NCBI GenBank assembly: GCA_958295665.1
Contig: OY282558.1
Coordinates: 115,682,838 to 115,746,837 of the forward strand
DNA: 64,000 nt
From: Tipula vernalis
Taxonomy: Eukaryota; Arthropoda; Insecta; Diptera; Tipulidae
Direction: 5' to 3'
Positions 45,301 through 57,400 of the stretch are shown here, piece after piece. The notes under the pieces were generated by a model. The model did not search any database. It was not told the origin of the DNA and saw only the letters and a program-made list of their open reading frames with translations. A program made the translations under genes and the position numbers. The number at the start of each line of letters is the position of its first letter. Within the stretch, counting starts at the first letter, position 1.

Positions 45301-45365
45301 TAGAGCAGCTGATACTACTGCCTTAGAGTGTTGAAGGTTGACTTGCAGAAATGTTTATGTCATCT

Positions 45366-46290
45366 CTACAGCCTCTTCTCCACCACAGTAACATCAGAGT
45401 CATCCCCTGATGAGAAGTCCTCTGAGAGTCTCTTTAAGGACTCCAAGGACGTTGACGTGTCCGTGTCCGTGGAGAGAGTTTCCGTTTGGCTGGTTACCTC
45501 CGCGCACGCAGATGAGCTATCAAGCACCGCGGTAGTGTCTGAAGCTGACTTCGGAGCCTCCGGCTTGTCCGCGTCCTTCTTGTACACCTTGAGTGTGACT
45601 GCAATGAAACCACAGTTGATTAAACCGTTGGTTTTTTCCAGTGGAGTCAGTGACTCCCTGTTTAGGATGATACCAGCTGGATCGCTAGGCTCCGAAAGGA
45701 TGTACACCCTAGCCCTTAGTCTGCAGGGGATCTCCACCCTATCAATAACAGCAAGGCTGTCTCCGGGCCATAAGTCGCCAAGCCCCCAACTACCTTCTTA
45801 TAAAACAGCAGGGACCTGTGATCTGCACAGGCAGTCAGTTTCACCTGATTCCTGTGCCAGATCCCCTCCCGACAAGTCGGATCAGGTCTTGGATTTTCCG
45901 ACAGGACTCTCAGGTAGGTGGTGGTTAAGGCCCCTTCCACCTTCCTCCAATTGGCGGACGTGATCCTACCATCCTCTTGGGATTGGTCAATAAGTGCCAC
46001 AACCAGCTGATCCTTGAGGACCTCGTTAAAAGGCTTCATAGCGATAGCGTGGAACTTCGTTCTGTTTGCGATCTTAGGACTTTCCTCCTGAGATCTGATT
46101 CTTTTAAGCTGTGAGCTAGCTGAAGGGCCTTCCGATTTTTTCTCGGTGAGTTTTTTGCCCAAGCAAGCGTGACTTTGTCTTTATCCGTCCTGTCTTCTGG
46201 CGAGATTTTATTGATCTTATCCAGGGCCCTGCAGGGCCTCCTATTATTACAGGTTGGTCTTGAGGGTCCAGCTCATGAGTGTCTTGTATT
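45366..46290 (-). pseudogene. LINE copy C ORF1 (DUF4780-like)
   Basis: Two frames overlap by about 20 bp (46162-45716 and 45737-45366), separated by one frameshift. The first has VVALIDQSQEDGRITSANWR then KVEGALTTTYLRVL and KLTACADHRSLLFYKKVVGG. The second begins EIPCRLRARVYILSEPSDPA and ends in a serine/aspartate-rich acidic tail. This layout matches the DUF4780-like ORF1 of jockey-clade LINEs in flies. In-frame sequence extends upstream of the first ATG (PCRALDKINKISPEDRTDKD), so the native start was nearer 46290. Confidence 0.8.
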
Positions 46291-47520
46291 ACTACAGGTC
46301 CACATAGAAATAAATTGGAGCCTTATGGCCGTGCTCACGGCCATTTTAGTGCCCAGAATATGTAACGGTATTAGATGAAAAAGAACCTCCAATGCCTGAG
46401 TGGGTGTACTCTTGAATGCACCACTAATACACAAGCTGGAAGTTCTCTGAATTTTCATCAGCAACTTTTGGTTAGCCATACAGTTTAAGGATGGCCACCA
46501 AACAACAATCAAGTATGTGCCTTATCATTGATGAATAGAGCCAGCCAGTATACGATATGGGGTTCAAAACCCCATCATCTTCCAATAGCGTTTTTACAGG
46601 AGTATAGCGCTATGGCTAAAACAAAACCTTGGTATTTCGCTTTATCATTAAAGGTCAAGCTATTACCATTTAAAGTAATAGGATTAATCTGAGGAAGTTT
46701 GTATTTCCTAGAGAAGAGGACCACCTCAGTTTTATATGGATTGACATTTAGTCCATAACTGTTGGTCCAATTAGAAAGAAGACCAAGCGCGCTTTCCATG
46801 AACTCTTTTAAGATACAAGGATATTTACCAAAGACACAAATAGCAACGTCATCCGCATAAGCAACCACCCTAAAACCTTGCCAAGTTCCTAAGCATCGCT
46901 AGAGATGACTCGGGATGATAGGAATTGAAGCCAATACTTTACGTAGCCTCGCAGCCTCCGGGGACCCCTGTATTTTTACCACAGTAGAGCCTCCAGGCAC
47001 TTATTTTGTCACTTCTTATTTCATTCTTGCATGTTCTGAGGACTTCTTTATATCAGTCCCAAACTGGCAGTTCTCGTTTTCTTGGCTTTTATTAAAGCTT
47101 TTTTGCATTTTTGAAGAAAGCTTTGGAGCTGTTTCAACCAGCAAGGTGGCCTTTGTTTACCCAAAGCTCTACTTAGAGGCGATGCTCCCAATGTAGCTAC
47201 ATGAAAAACATCTAATAGCTTGTCTACTACAATAAGTCATCCGGCTTCTGCGAAGATTCAGGGGGTCTAGGAACCGGTACTGGCAATGAATTACCTAGAA
47301 TGGTTCTGAAGGTATCCCAGTCGGTTTTTCTCCTGTTTCTAAACATAGTCCTATTTGTGGGTTCTGTAACGGGTTCATACTGAAGATAGCAGTGATCAGA
47401 AAAGGAATCGCCATCAGACACTTTCCAGTTCACCAAACTACCCTTAATAAAATCAGAGACAAGCGGGACAGCTAGCACCTCTTGTCGGTTTCTAGTCATA
47501 AAAGGGGGCTTGGACGCAAA
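46291..47520 (-). pseudogene. LINE copy D: endonuclease end, RT active site and C-terminal fragment
   Basis: The 47499-47227 frame (MTRNRQEVLAVPLVSDFIKG ... DSFSDHCYLQYEP) is the endonuclease C-terminal part with SDH. At 47200-46900 are linker pieces in several frames. The 46868-46575 frame has VVAYADDVAICVFG, the YADD catalytic motif, then GLNVNPYKTEVVLFSRKYKL and the AKYQGFVL segment. At 46512-46273 is VWWPSLNCMANQKLLMKIQR ... ALEVLFHLIPLHILGTKMA, the region after RT. Most of RT before YADD is deleted, and the 3' part is missing where it joins copy C ORF1 near 46290. Confidence 0.83.
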
Positions 47521-49565
47521 TTACATATTTGAAGGTTAAGGTTAAAACACTTTTAGTGGCGCTCTTAAATCCTAAACAATATATTCAAACAACGTTAGCC
47601 TCAGAATTCAGAAAGCGATTTAGGCTTAAAATCTTCGAGATCATCTTGACTAAAGAAAAAACCTAAAGAATTTAATGAGTTGCTAAATCTATTGTAGCCA
47701 GAAAACAAGAGTTTTAAATTAATATATGTACGGACAATACCTTGTAGATACCGAAGTAGCCAGAATAACAAAACAACACTGTTAAAGCTGTTTCCTCAAC
47801 AATAAGAAGAGGTGCATAATTCGAAGAAACAATTAAATAGAATTAAATATACCGCACAACAATCCAGATCGGAGGCAAAACCATTGGAGGAATAACGACA
47901 AATAATTCAATCACGGCAACAAACAAAACTGGAGATTTGGGTACATAAATGCATGTGCTGTTGATGATAAAGCATTAGGTAACAACATTACAAGACCCTA
48001 AGTTTACAATGGGACTAGAATGAGCTATGCAACGCGAGGACTATTTTCGACGTCTATCATTTGGTAATGGCAAAGGAAGGTTGAACCAAAATTTCGAAAA
48101 CAACTTTGAGATAAAGTATAAGAACTATTAGTCATATTAAGGAAAAAGTTAGGAAGGATCCAGGACCCTAAATATTTTGCAAGCTTTTTTTTAAAGAAAA
48201 ACGTGAAATTAATGTTTACCCATAGCGTGTACGAGTTTCAAGAAACATAAAATTGGTGACCCGCAGCTTTTATGAATCGTGCTAACCAAAACCGGGTTAT
48301 CTGAGACTTAAGATTCATGCAAAATAACAGGTTAAGTTCCAAAAAGAAATTTCTCTCTGAAAAATGTTGCGCTGTATCAATTGTTACGTTCTACAACAAA
48401 TGGCCCGACCTAACTTAACCGATTCGTGTTTTTATACAGATTTTGAGAGTCACTTGATCTCAAGCAATTCACATTAAAAATTAAAATTTATAAAATGTTT
48501 CCAAAATTCGATTTTTTGCTTAAGATTTTCAAGTCGTTCACCTTGCACACAGGTCAAATATATTGCTCACATCGCTTCTTAGACACTGATATATTTACCA
48601 CAAACATTCCAAGTTGTGTTTTAATTGGCTTAATTCGTTGGATTAGTATAGAATTGACACATATCATAAGTAGTTCGGTAAGTACTTCATTAATCAATCT
48701 TGCAGGTGCAGCTAAAGGAATTGTATCGCTCGTATCGCTTCTATACTGATAGATGTGTCACAAAAGATTCAAGTTGTGACAGAAGTCCAAAAGTGCTTAT
48801 AAAATTTAATTTTTTTAATTTATTTTAAACAAAATATTTTTCTTTTTGTTAAAGTTTATATAAAAAAAAATGGGTTATGTTATCTCAAGAAGGAAGCCAT
48901 CGACCGAACATCCATCTGGAAAATAACCAAAGAAAATAAATGTTATAATTTTCAACTGTACCAATTGCTTCAAATCACTGGCTGCAAAGGTTCAGACAAT
49001 TTAATATAAAGTTTCTTCTTTACGTAAAATATTTCGGGCAGCTTAACCTAAAATGGTTGGATGTTTCATCCGTTCTAAGACTATAAGGGTCAGTCAGAAT
49101 GTAAATATATTTATTATTAAAAAAAGAGAGCAGAAACATTTAAAATTCATATCGTAGATCTAAAATTCCATCAGTAGCGTGTTATGTGGAAAGGAAATTT
49201 TAACGGGTTACGCAAAATTTTGGCGCATTTCGTGGCCCTTGTTATAGCAAAACTGTGTTGTAGACAAATTTAAGTAGTAATGTTTAATGGCAGATGCCTC
49301 TTGCAAAGCAGTCATATCACCTTGTACAATGTAAATTTTCATTAGCTTGTTTTTCATTCTGTCTCCAACCACGGAGCTAGAAATATATTCCACAAAATTA
49401 TTTGAGTTATCCATTTGGTCCGGATACTAGGTGTGTTTAATTTTATCAAAAATGGAATTAGTATTTCAATAAAAAAGTGCGTTAATCAAGATCTGTCTCT
49501 GATGATGCTTTGCCGCAGTAGCTTACTCCATAGTTATCAATACACAGGAAAAGGTAACAATATAT
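47521..49565. other. Non-coding sequence, nothing firm
   Basis: Between 48540 and 48780 two imperfect copies of TTGCTCACATCGCTTCT..ACACTGATA...TTCAAGTTGTG lie about 190 bp apart. A 68-codon minus-strand frame at 49208-49414 (VVGDRMKNKLMKIYIV) has no recognised family. The rest has no motif. Confidence 0.4.
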
Positions 49566-49865
49566 TTGGTGACGGCGAAGAGTGAGGTGTATGATTTCAG
49601 ATACTACGACAACTCTGCCGAGTTTGCAATGAGGAGACTTTTTGCAAATGATATTATTAAAACCAACTATTATCGTGAGGACCCAACGTGGCTACAATCT
49701 GACGAATCTTCTTGGCTTTTTTCGCCTACTGTTAATAACGAGTCAATCGAAAGCACGAACGGTGAACGAAAATCATTCAAATTAGGTTTATTCAATAGCA
49801 TCCGCAGTAATAATTCCAATTTCGGCTCTGAAATTGTGGGCTATAGTGCAGTGAATTTTCAATGA
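49566..49865 (+). CDS. Unidentified ORF, 99 codons
   Basis: Starts MVTAKSEVYDFRYYDNSAEF, then AMRRLFANDIIKTNYYREDP and a serine/asparagine-rich tail. Composition looks protein-like (aromatic and charged residues spread evenly) rather than random AT-rich reading. GGTAACAATATATTTGGTGACGGCGAAGAG just upstream (49554-49583) resembles an LTR end plus tRNA primer site, so this might be a Gag-like start of an unrecognised LTR element. A second protein-like stretch (50343-50480, FGEKQFTRFKDEFNQYRSEE) follows in another frame. No family is recognised and it may be a relic. Confidence 0.3.
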   Translation: MVTAKSEVYDFRYYDNSAEFAMRRLFANDIIKTNYYREDPTWLQSDESSWLFSPTVNNESIESTNGERKSFKLGLFNSIRSNNSNFGSEIVGYSAVNFQ

Positions 49866-50548
49866 AATCGAATTTTTTATGAAATATGTAAAAAGAATTA
49901 AGCGACTCAAACGCTCAATAATTACGGAAATACAATTATTAGAATATGTCAACAATTATTAGAACTTGTTCGCTCTGGCTGATTGTATATATTCAACAGG
50001 TTGGCACAACAATTACGGGGTTTGAAATTTATTGTTAAAACTGAAGTTTCTTTGAAATTTGTAGAAATAATCAAACGATCCCTGCGGACAGCCGTGCAGA
50101 CATCTTTACCATCTCACTTATGGAGATGTTTAACTCTGCGGGCAAGGATTAGAGTCAAATAATTGAACTTGTTCGAAATCTTTGAACTAACATACATTCT
50201 GGCTAATTTTAATCCTCCGATATACATATTCTAGACACTTTAAGATTTGGCTTTAAATGAAGTATTTCACCAGTGAGATGAAAATTCATAAAATAATCAA
50301 AACAACTAAATTTTATAAGCAGCGGCTGGTTAAGGTATTTTGGCGAAAAACAATTCACGAGATTTAAAGATGAATTTAACCAATACCGATCAGAGGAGAA
50401 ATTTGAGACCTTGCTCGTCGAGCACAATGATTTCGCTAAACGAATCTCAGCATCCTCAAATAAATTGGTGATAACCAAACTTTTTCAAAATTACGATTTA
50501 TATCTTTTATTGGCATCCTTACAATTCGTTTTGCTTAGGTATGAAAAA

Positions 50549-51010
50549 TTAGGTCCAATTAATGTTATGTCCGGCAAGTTCGGGTCGTTTTTCAGCACTT
50601 TCCATGACGTGGCGCATTGTTTCAGTCGAATTGTTGCCAATTTCTACATTGCTTTTCATATAGCCACAGAAAAATCGTGTCAAATCGTGCGATATAATTG
50701 TAATATCGCCGCATTTCGATATGCCACTTCCACGAAATATTTGACGTAAACTTGTCATTCTGATGAAAGTAAAGGCCTTCAACACCAAATTCGTCCTATT
50801 CTTGTGTGAAAAAGTTGTGCAACATAGTTCTGCAGCGATCATCATTTACAGTAATAACTCTGCTCTTGTTGTCTTCAATAAAGTAAGGTCCTTTGAATTA
50901 ATTCGAGGGTTTTCGCCTCCTCATACTAACAACTGTTTTGCATTTATACTGCCGTTGAGACAAATGCGCGCTTCACCGCTCATGATAATTTTCTGTTAAA
51001 AGTTTGATTC
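50549..51010 (-). pseudogene. Mariner-like transposase fragment
   Basis: Minus-strand frames follow the catalytic half of a mariner-family transposase. Near 50990 is KIIMSGEARICLNGSI (family: FSDEAHFxLNG, with the catalytic D lost here) and GGENPRI. Around 50880-50760 is EDNKSRVITVNDDRCRTMLH then DEFGVEGLYFHQND. At 50760-50549 is IFRGSGISKCGDITIISHDL, TRFFCGYMKSNV and TETMRHVMESAEKR, matching the family pattern of PxSPDLTPxDFFLWGYxKS and ETLRRVMEN. Frameshifts and stops break the frame. Terminal repeats were not found. Confidence 0.75.
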
Positions 51011-54000
51011 GATTTGGACAATGTTTGCGACAGTATAAGTATAATTTTAATGTTGTTGCGAATCCAACGGTATCGACAAAAATGGTGCGACTAAATGCTT
51101 AATATTTCGCTTTTCTTGTTGATGTTTTTTCCGTACACTATCTGCCACCAAGCTTTGCAGTTTTGATTGGTTAGCAACACCACTTTGAAGAAATGGTACA
51201 GATAAACATTTCAGTGTTCTCCCATCCGGCGCTTTTAGATAACGAAATGCTGTTTATTCGCTTTTTGTCGTACAACGCTCCACAGCAAATTGTTTGCATC
51301 TGCAGAACTTCACAAAAAATCAAACTGAACTGAGAAATGTAAAGAAATACGATAATGGCAATTGAAGGGTTCCATCAGTAACTAAATGAAAAAGCACTCA
51401 TAGGAAAAATGGTTCAAAGGAAAAGTGAAATTATATCGTTGGTTGTAGTGAAAAAGTGAAGTGATGTGGATTTTCTAATATAAAATTTAATAATTTATGT
51501 TATGATACGGAATTCTAATCATTGTTGGTTCTGATCATGTCGTAGTACTGAAAAACAAAATTAAAAAAATAAACGGACTTGTCACTCAATTTAGTGTGCC
51601 CTTTGATGCTTAAAATTTTTATACTAAACTTTGCAAATTTAGGACCAAACTGAACGTTCTTTGTAATAAATGTAGTACTGAAAATTTTAAGAAGGTCTAA
51701 ATTCAATTAACTGAAATACCACTTTAAATTTGTTCTGAAACGTTCTCGAGACAAGTCAGATATTGAAGCAAAATATTGAACAGAAAAATAAATATTCAGC
51801 CAAGAACTGATGAAACAACGTGACAGAAGAATATATTATGTTTGGGGTAATGTAGCCTCATTAAAGGCATTAAAGTAGGATATTTTACTGTTAAAATTCA
51901 GATTTTCATTACAATGCCAAAAAATTACTTCACAAATCAAAATTGCTAAATTTCGTAGTCACCTCTAGAATATCAAAAATATATACGGCACTTACGTTAG
52001 GCACGATGTAAACACCATTATTTCCGATTTCGCCATGTTTTAGATTTTGTTTTATGCGGGGATCGACAAAAATCCGATACATATTTGGGTGTGACAGGAA
52101 TGTGATGGTATGAATATAATTAAAAGAAATTTAATTAATCGAAAATTATAGTCCAGCCCTTCCACACAAAGATACACAACTTATTATATTTAATTAAGAT
52201 CAATATGACCTAAACAAAAATATAAAATCGTGATTTTATTGTACAATTTACTCTGGAGTTTTAAGTTCCCCCCCTCTCCGTCATTGTAAAATAAAATTTA
52301 AATTAAAATTCTCTTTTAATTATTTGTTTTATGTTTTTTAATTTTCTATTTTCATCCCTTAGATTGGTTTGGTTTTTAATTTGCTTAAATTTTCTGGTGC
52401 ATTAATTGTTAATTGTTACTTTAACATCTTAAGAAAATTGGGTTTCGGTTTTGTTTTTTGTTTGTGGGTATATTAAGGTCGATGTTTTGTTTTTTTTTTT
52501 TGTGCTGCAAGATGCGGGATTTAATTTTTATATTTTGTTAGATTGTTGAATTTTTATCGCGTCCATACAATAACAACAACAATAACGTCGCCCAATCAAT
52601 GCACGTTCACTTTTTTTGTTCGCCCTTTTCGTTTTTTTTTTTTTTTGTAATTTGTTAAAATAATGTATACATTTTCTAATTGGCAATCGCGGTGAATTTG
52701 AACGGAAATTGCGGTCGGTAAAATTCCAAAAATGAAATGTTTATAAAACAAGAACAAAACAAAAACACTTTAATTTGTTTGTAAAATAACCTTTAACCGT
52801 AAAGTGATTTCTCTCGCGATTTTTTTTTCCGCGATTTTCAAAATTAATAAGATTTATTGATCACGTAATAGTTTTATTATTTCGCTGTACTGATAATAAA
52901 CCAATCAATTTGGATTTGTTGTTATTGTATAGAAATTTATATCAGTTGGTATATGTCAAGCAAAAGGGATAACTTTATGTACTATTGAAAAATAATATGG
53001 AAATTATTTGTTTGTTTTTCCCGACACTTTCGCTCTAGTCGACTGGAAAATATGTTATTTTGAAAATTTCGTTTTAAATTATTCCAACTAAAAAAAAAAA
53101 AAAAAAAAAAAATCCGATTTGCGGGATAAAATCTGTTTTCACCATCTGGTGTGTATGTGTGTGTTATGTTATTGAAAACATTTCAAATTAGTAGAGAAAC
53201 AAAAATTTTCATTTTGATTTTGTTTGTGAATTTTCCAATTTCCAATTTGGGTGCGGTATTGTTATTGGCTCTCGACTTAGCCAAATCCTTATAATAATAT
53301 TGTTATTATTTGGTGGATATACACACACAAATATTTAAATTGCCTTGTTGTTTACACTATACACATTTTTATTTATTTTATAGAGGGAGAAACACGTTAT
53401 GTGAAGTCACTTTCCAATGAGATACATAGATAACACCTTCGCAATTAGAAATAAGTCAAATAGGAAATTTTCTAATCAAAAGCTAATCTAAAAATTTAAA
53501 TAAAATAAATAAAAATTTACATTTTAAATGTCAAGAAAATTGTGTATTCTGTTGTTCTATCGGACACATTGAATTTTTGTTTAGCGTACCGTGTAATTGA
53601 AGTTTAAGAATCTAATGGTTTATCCTTTTTATATATTATTATTACATGGTACAGAGCAAAGAAAGCAAAAAATTAAAAATTAAAATTAAACAACGTACAA
53701 ATTATTTAGATTTTCTACCTCCCGTGTATCAGATGAATGCTGGTTTTTCATTAAAAGACGTTCTTTTCAAACTCTCAATTATTTAAATTTACCGAACAAC
53801 ACCTGTGACTGTGGCCATTCCATTAGGACTGGTTTGCTTGACATTGTAATACCTGGTTACTACAAGATAGATCAAAACTATTTTTACCATTACGCGCATT
53901 CCAGCCATATCAAATGTTTCTTTAAATTGATTTTTTCTGGATCCTTTAAGCATCATTTTCTGAAGTGTTTTGGCCTTTTTGGTATTTACATCAACATCAG

Positions 54001-54520
54001 CTAAATTGTTTCGAACAATTATTATATATGTGTAAATATGTTACTGGTACGATCTTATAGATACTACAAGGTATTCAAAATACTTGAACATTTACACAAA
54101 AAATTAGGTTGTTAAGGCAAAATCAGAAAAGTTCCCGTTAGGCCGGACTTAATTTGAGATGCGATTGGCAGACAAAATAAAAATTGGTTTTGTTTTTAAT
54201 AATTTGACAGAAAAGTAGGCTGCGATTTTCAGGCAAACTGTTCAGAGAAATTCAAAGCAGACAGATGTTAAAGTTTTGTGACACTTTGCAACTGCTACTA
54301 GCTAAATGGTACTAAATGGTTTCATGATAAAATCCATTCAAAATATCAGTTCCTTAAACATAATTTTTCTAGTAAATTCGTTACTAAATTCAGAATGCAT
54401 CTGAACATTTTTAATACAAGGTTAATAAATGAAAATAAATGTTAAGACAACACAGGATGCGCAAAAACTATATGAAATTGGTACACGCTCTTCGAAAGAT
54501 ATTTCAAACGCTTTCTAGGT
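51011..54520. other. AT-rich non-coding sequence
   Basis: 51011-51240 may contain N-terminal remains of the mariner-like transposase, with stops. From 51320 onward there is nothing but AT-rich sequence with poly-T (52491-52502, 52633-52647) and poly-A (53090-53111) tracts, TTATTATTATT runs and no coding motif. It is probably host non-coding DNA. Confidence 0.5.
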
Positions 54521-54904
54521 TATATCTGTGACCACCAATCAAAGGGGCATAAGTCATAAAATCGAATTATTCAGGAGACCAATTTGAAACTTTTAATAGA
54601 GCTGTGAAAAAAACGAAACATTAAATTCTATTTATTCCAACGGTTGTCGGTACGTATTTTAGATACAAATATATTGTCATCTGAACATTAGCCAATTTTT
54701 ATTTTGTAGCTGGAAAATTTTAATTTTGACTTTTACATAAAGGGCATATATCATAAATTATGCCCTTTTAATAAAATCATAGAAAAAAAACGTTTTGATT
54801 AAGTCAACTTAAATCTTTTATTAAAAATATAAGGTTTCACCTCACAAGGTGATCAGAACTTCGGTCTGTATTACGTGCGTTTGTGACATTATATCAAGTC
54901 AACT

Positions 54905-55070
54905 CAAACTAATTCCCGAATCAATCAATCCCTAACTGAACCCCTTAATCACTTACTCAATCTAAACTCAATCTACAACTGAACCCCTTAATCCCCTTAC
55001 AATCTTACCTCAATATCCAATTCAATCTCCAACTCAACCTCCAACTCAATCTCCAACGAAGTCACAAAAA
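54905..55070. repeat. Pyrimidine-rich CAACTCAATCTC minisatellite
   Basis: Variants of CAACTCAATCTC, CAACTGAACCCCTTAATC and CAATATCCAATTC repeat about ten times just before the hexamer array. The same kind of sequence forms the arms of the inverted repeat at 55411-56022. Confidence 0.7.
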
Positions 55071-55081
55071 TCCAAGGACAA

Positions 55082-55405
55082 TCACCACCACCACCACCAT
55101 CACCATCACCATCACCATCACCATCACCATCACCATCACCATCACCATCACCATCACCATCACCATCACCATCACCATCACCATCACCATCACCATCACC
55201 ATCACCATCACCATCACCATCACCATCACCATCACCATCACCATCACCATCACCATCACCATCACCATCACCATCACCATCACCATCACCATCACCATCA
55301 CCATCACCATCACCATCACCATCACCATCACCATCACCATCACCATCACCATCACCATCACCATCACCATCACCATCACCATCACCATCACCATCACCAT
55401 CACCA
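55082..55405. repeat. Perfect (CATCAC)n hexamer array, about 51 copies
   Basis: From 55098 to 55405 the hexamer is repeated about 51 times with essentially no variation, after five CAC units. One plus-strand frame is an uninterrupted run of more than 100 histidine codons; the minus strand can be read as alternating Met-Val. No start codon opens the histidine frame upstream (the frame is open back to about 54964) and the frame stops near 55454, so I regard it as non-coding. Confidence 0.97.
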
Positions 55406-55410
55406 TTACC

Positions 55411-56022
55411 TGGTTATAGAAATATTTACCAATATTTTATATATACTGGCTTGAAAATGAGTGGGGTATTTTTTTGGTATTGAGTTTGGGGTTGAGTTGG
55501 AGGTTAAGTTAGGGGTCAATTGGTTGAGCAATAGGCAAGTTTCATCATACTTGGCCATAGTCCAGAACTTCATCCAAAACTCATTTTAGAACCCCATTTC
55601 CATCGCGGAAGTCAAATTTCACTAAAATCAGTTAGGAAATAGATAAGTTCCATCCTAATTGGCCATTCATTTAATTTACTAAAGATTTAGTTTGAAATGT
55701 AAAAGTACACATTAAAGTAAACATATACATATGCTGTACATACATACATACAAAAACTCACTTTATTTTAAAGATTGCTCAACTGCTCACTAAACACTGG
55801 TCCAACACCATCTCAACTACAATTCAACCCGCAAACGAGCATATATAAACAAACCAGCATATATAAACAATTGGTCAACTGCTCCCTATATCTTAACCCA
55901 ACCCCAACTCAACTCCAACTCAATTTGAACACAACCCGCAAATTGACCCCTAACTTTACCTTCAACTCAACCCCAAACTCAATACCCAACTCAAAAATTG
56001 GTAAATATTTCTATAACCATGT
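55411..56022. repeat. Inverted repeat (fold-back) with about 110-bp arms
   Basis: GGTTATAGAAATATTTACCA (55411-55430) pairs with TGGTAAATATTTCTATAACC near 56000-56022. TATTGAGTTTGGGGTTGAGT..TTAGGGGTCAATT near 55478-55520 pairs with AATTGACCCCTAACTTTACC..AACTCAACCCCAAACTCAAT near 55930-55985. A 108-codon plus-strand frame (55775-56101) across it is low-complexity Asn/Thr/Pro sequence and not a gene. Confidence 0.8.
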
Positions 56023-56459
56023 TTTTTGTGTCAATTCGTATTGCAGGTACCCGACCCTTTTGACGCACAGGTTCCAAAAGCTTTTCAAATCTCGGCCTTG
56101 ACCATAGAAACAGATTGGCAAAAAAAGAACAAGCTGTTCTCGAGATACCATTAGTACAGACCAACATACATCCAGACATCGAGTGACGTTTTAAATTTAA
56201 TCACACCAAATTTCACACCAAATTTTTTTCGAATCGCATCCATCGAACCAGTTTCCAAGAAAACGGATTTCCATCAGTGTCAGTTTTTCGCCAGTTTATC
56301 TTAGTTTTCTAAAAATTCAGAGAAATTGTAAAATTCATCTTGGGTCATTTCAATGACATTCAATGTATTTTTGTTGTTCATTGTTGTTTTTTTGCGCTTT
56401 CTTTCAATAACCGAGTGGTCAACATCATATTCCATGTAGGGCGTATGCCTTATCTATGC

Positions 56460-57400
56460 TTCTTTTGCTCGTCTATCAACTTTTGAAGTACGACGCCAGT
56501 AGCTACGTCAATCTTACATTTCAACGTTTCGCAGGTATTCGATGAATATTTTGATAAAGAAACCAGTTTGTTGTGGGATTCCGTGTAAAGTTTATACATC
56601 AATGCTAAAGTTAAATCAGCATTTAAATATTTTTTTGAACTATCTCGCCGCGTGTATTGATGTTCATACGCTGGAAACTGATTTATGTGGTTCCTAATTT
56701 CATTAATTACATCTTCGGAACATGTATACGAGTATTGAAATGCCTCCCGCGTAGATCTGTGTTAATTATTGCTCCATCAATGAACAGTTTATTGGTAACA
56801 TTTCGAATAAATTTTGGCCTCTACCCCAATGTTGCAATTAAACAGGACTTACAAATACTGATGTCGTACCCATTAATTTTGACGAAGTATTTACATGAAA
56901 ATCGACGTTCTTTTCCTGACGTATAATCCAGTTTCATGGTATCTTTTTGGGACTATTTGAATAAAACCAGCAACAAATGCCACTCTTTTATTGTAGTCAC
57001 ACAGAGCCCAACATTTCGTGAAAAGGTTTGTCTGCTGATCTATATTTTTTCTTGATTCGCACTTGTTTAGGCAGGAAGTTAATTCAGTGAAGCGACGATC
57101 TGGCACTGGCACTCCTTTCGAGCTTATATAAGCTTGGATGTTACATTTTCAAGATTGTTTAAATTAGCCTCTAGCTGCTCTGCCACAACTTCTAAGTCGG
57201 ACTCACTACTCTCGAATAATTGTTCAGGATCCTTATCGGAATCGTATCCATCAAAATTAGCTTCTAAATTATTAATTTCCTCTGCATCTAAGATTTGGTC
57301 TTCATTAGAATGTTCTGCAGATTTTATAATTGAATCATCATGTGGTATATCGTCATTTTTTTCATTTGGGATTGTTTTTAATTAAATCGAGTGCGTAGAT
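56460..57400 (-). pseudogene. Broken gene of an unnamed, transposon-associated insect protein family
   Basis: The minus strand reads from an acidic N-terminal region (57385-57140, DDSIIKSAEHSNED, NNLEANFDGYDSDKDPEQLF). After a frame change comes a cysteine-bearing segment (57112-56891) VPVPDRRFTELTSCLNKCES, then NLFTKCWALCDYNKRVAFVA. It continues SCKYFVKINGYDISICKSCL then IATLG, and further DLRGRHFNTRIHVPKM and ISFQRMNINTR. I recall this arrangement (acidic start, CxxKC, FWxLGDYNxR, YYLxxNGxxxxVCKxxFLxTL, RGKHxN, FPxxESHYxR) from uncharacterised insect and aphid proteins that occur in many copies, but I cannot name the superfamily. Stops and frameshifts are frequent and the catalytic part, if any, is not recognised. 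Confidence 0.55.

Larger units (their letters stand above)
43437..46290 (-). mobile_element. LINE copy C: jockey-clade element with ORF1 and a deleted ORF2
   Basis: On the minus strand it begins within or near the start of ORF1 (about 46290), continues through ORF1, endonuclease, a linker, an RNase H-like end and a 3' UTR, and ends at 43437-43458 with a CCTAAACCTAACCTAACCTA tail. The whole reverse transcriptase is deleted at about 44160-44210. Three coding parts are listed separately. Upstream it is joined to another LINE copy (D) in the same orientation. Confidence 0.83.

Noticed and set aside
45328..45963. 211-codon plus-strand ORF
   Set aside because: It is antisense to LINE ORF1, which has recognisable DUF4780-like sequence on the minus strand; the plus reading is Ser/Leu-rich shadow.
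47521..49565. Host gene exons
   Set aside because: No splice-bounded frame or conserved domain; imperfect 190-bp repeats only.
55062..55406. A 114-codon minus-strand frame of alternating Met and Val
   Set aside because: It is a translation of the CATCAC array; no protein-like sequence flanks it.
55775..56101. 108-codon Asn/Thr/Pro-rich plus-strand ORF
   Set aside because: It spans the minisatellite arm of a fold-back and has no domain; the composition follows the repeat.
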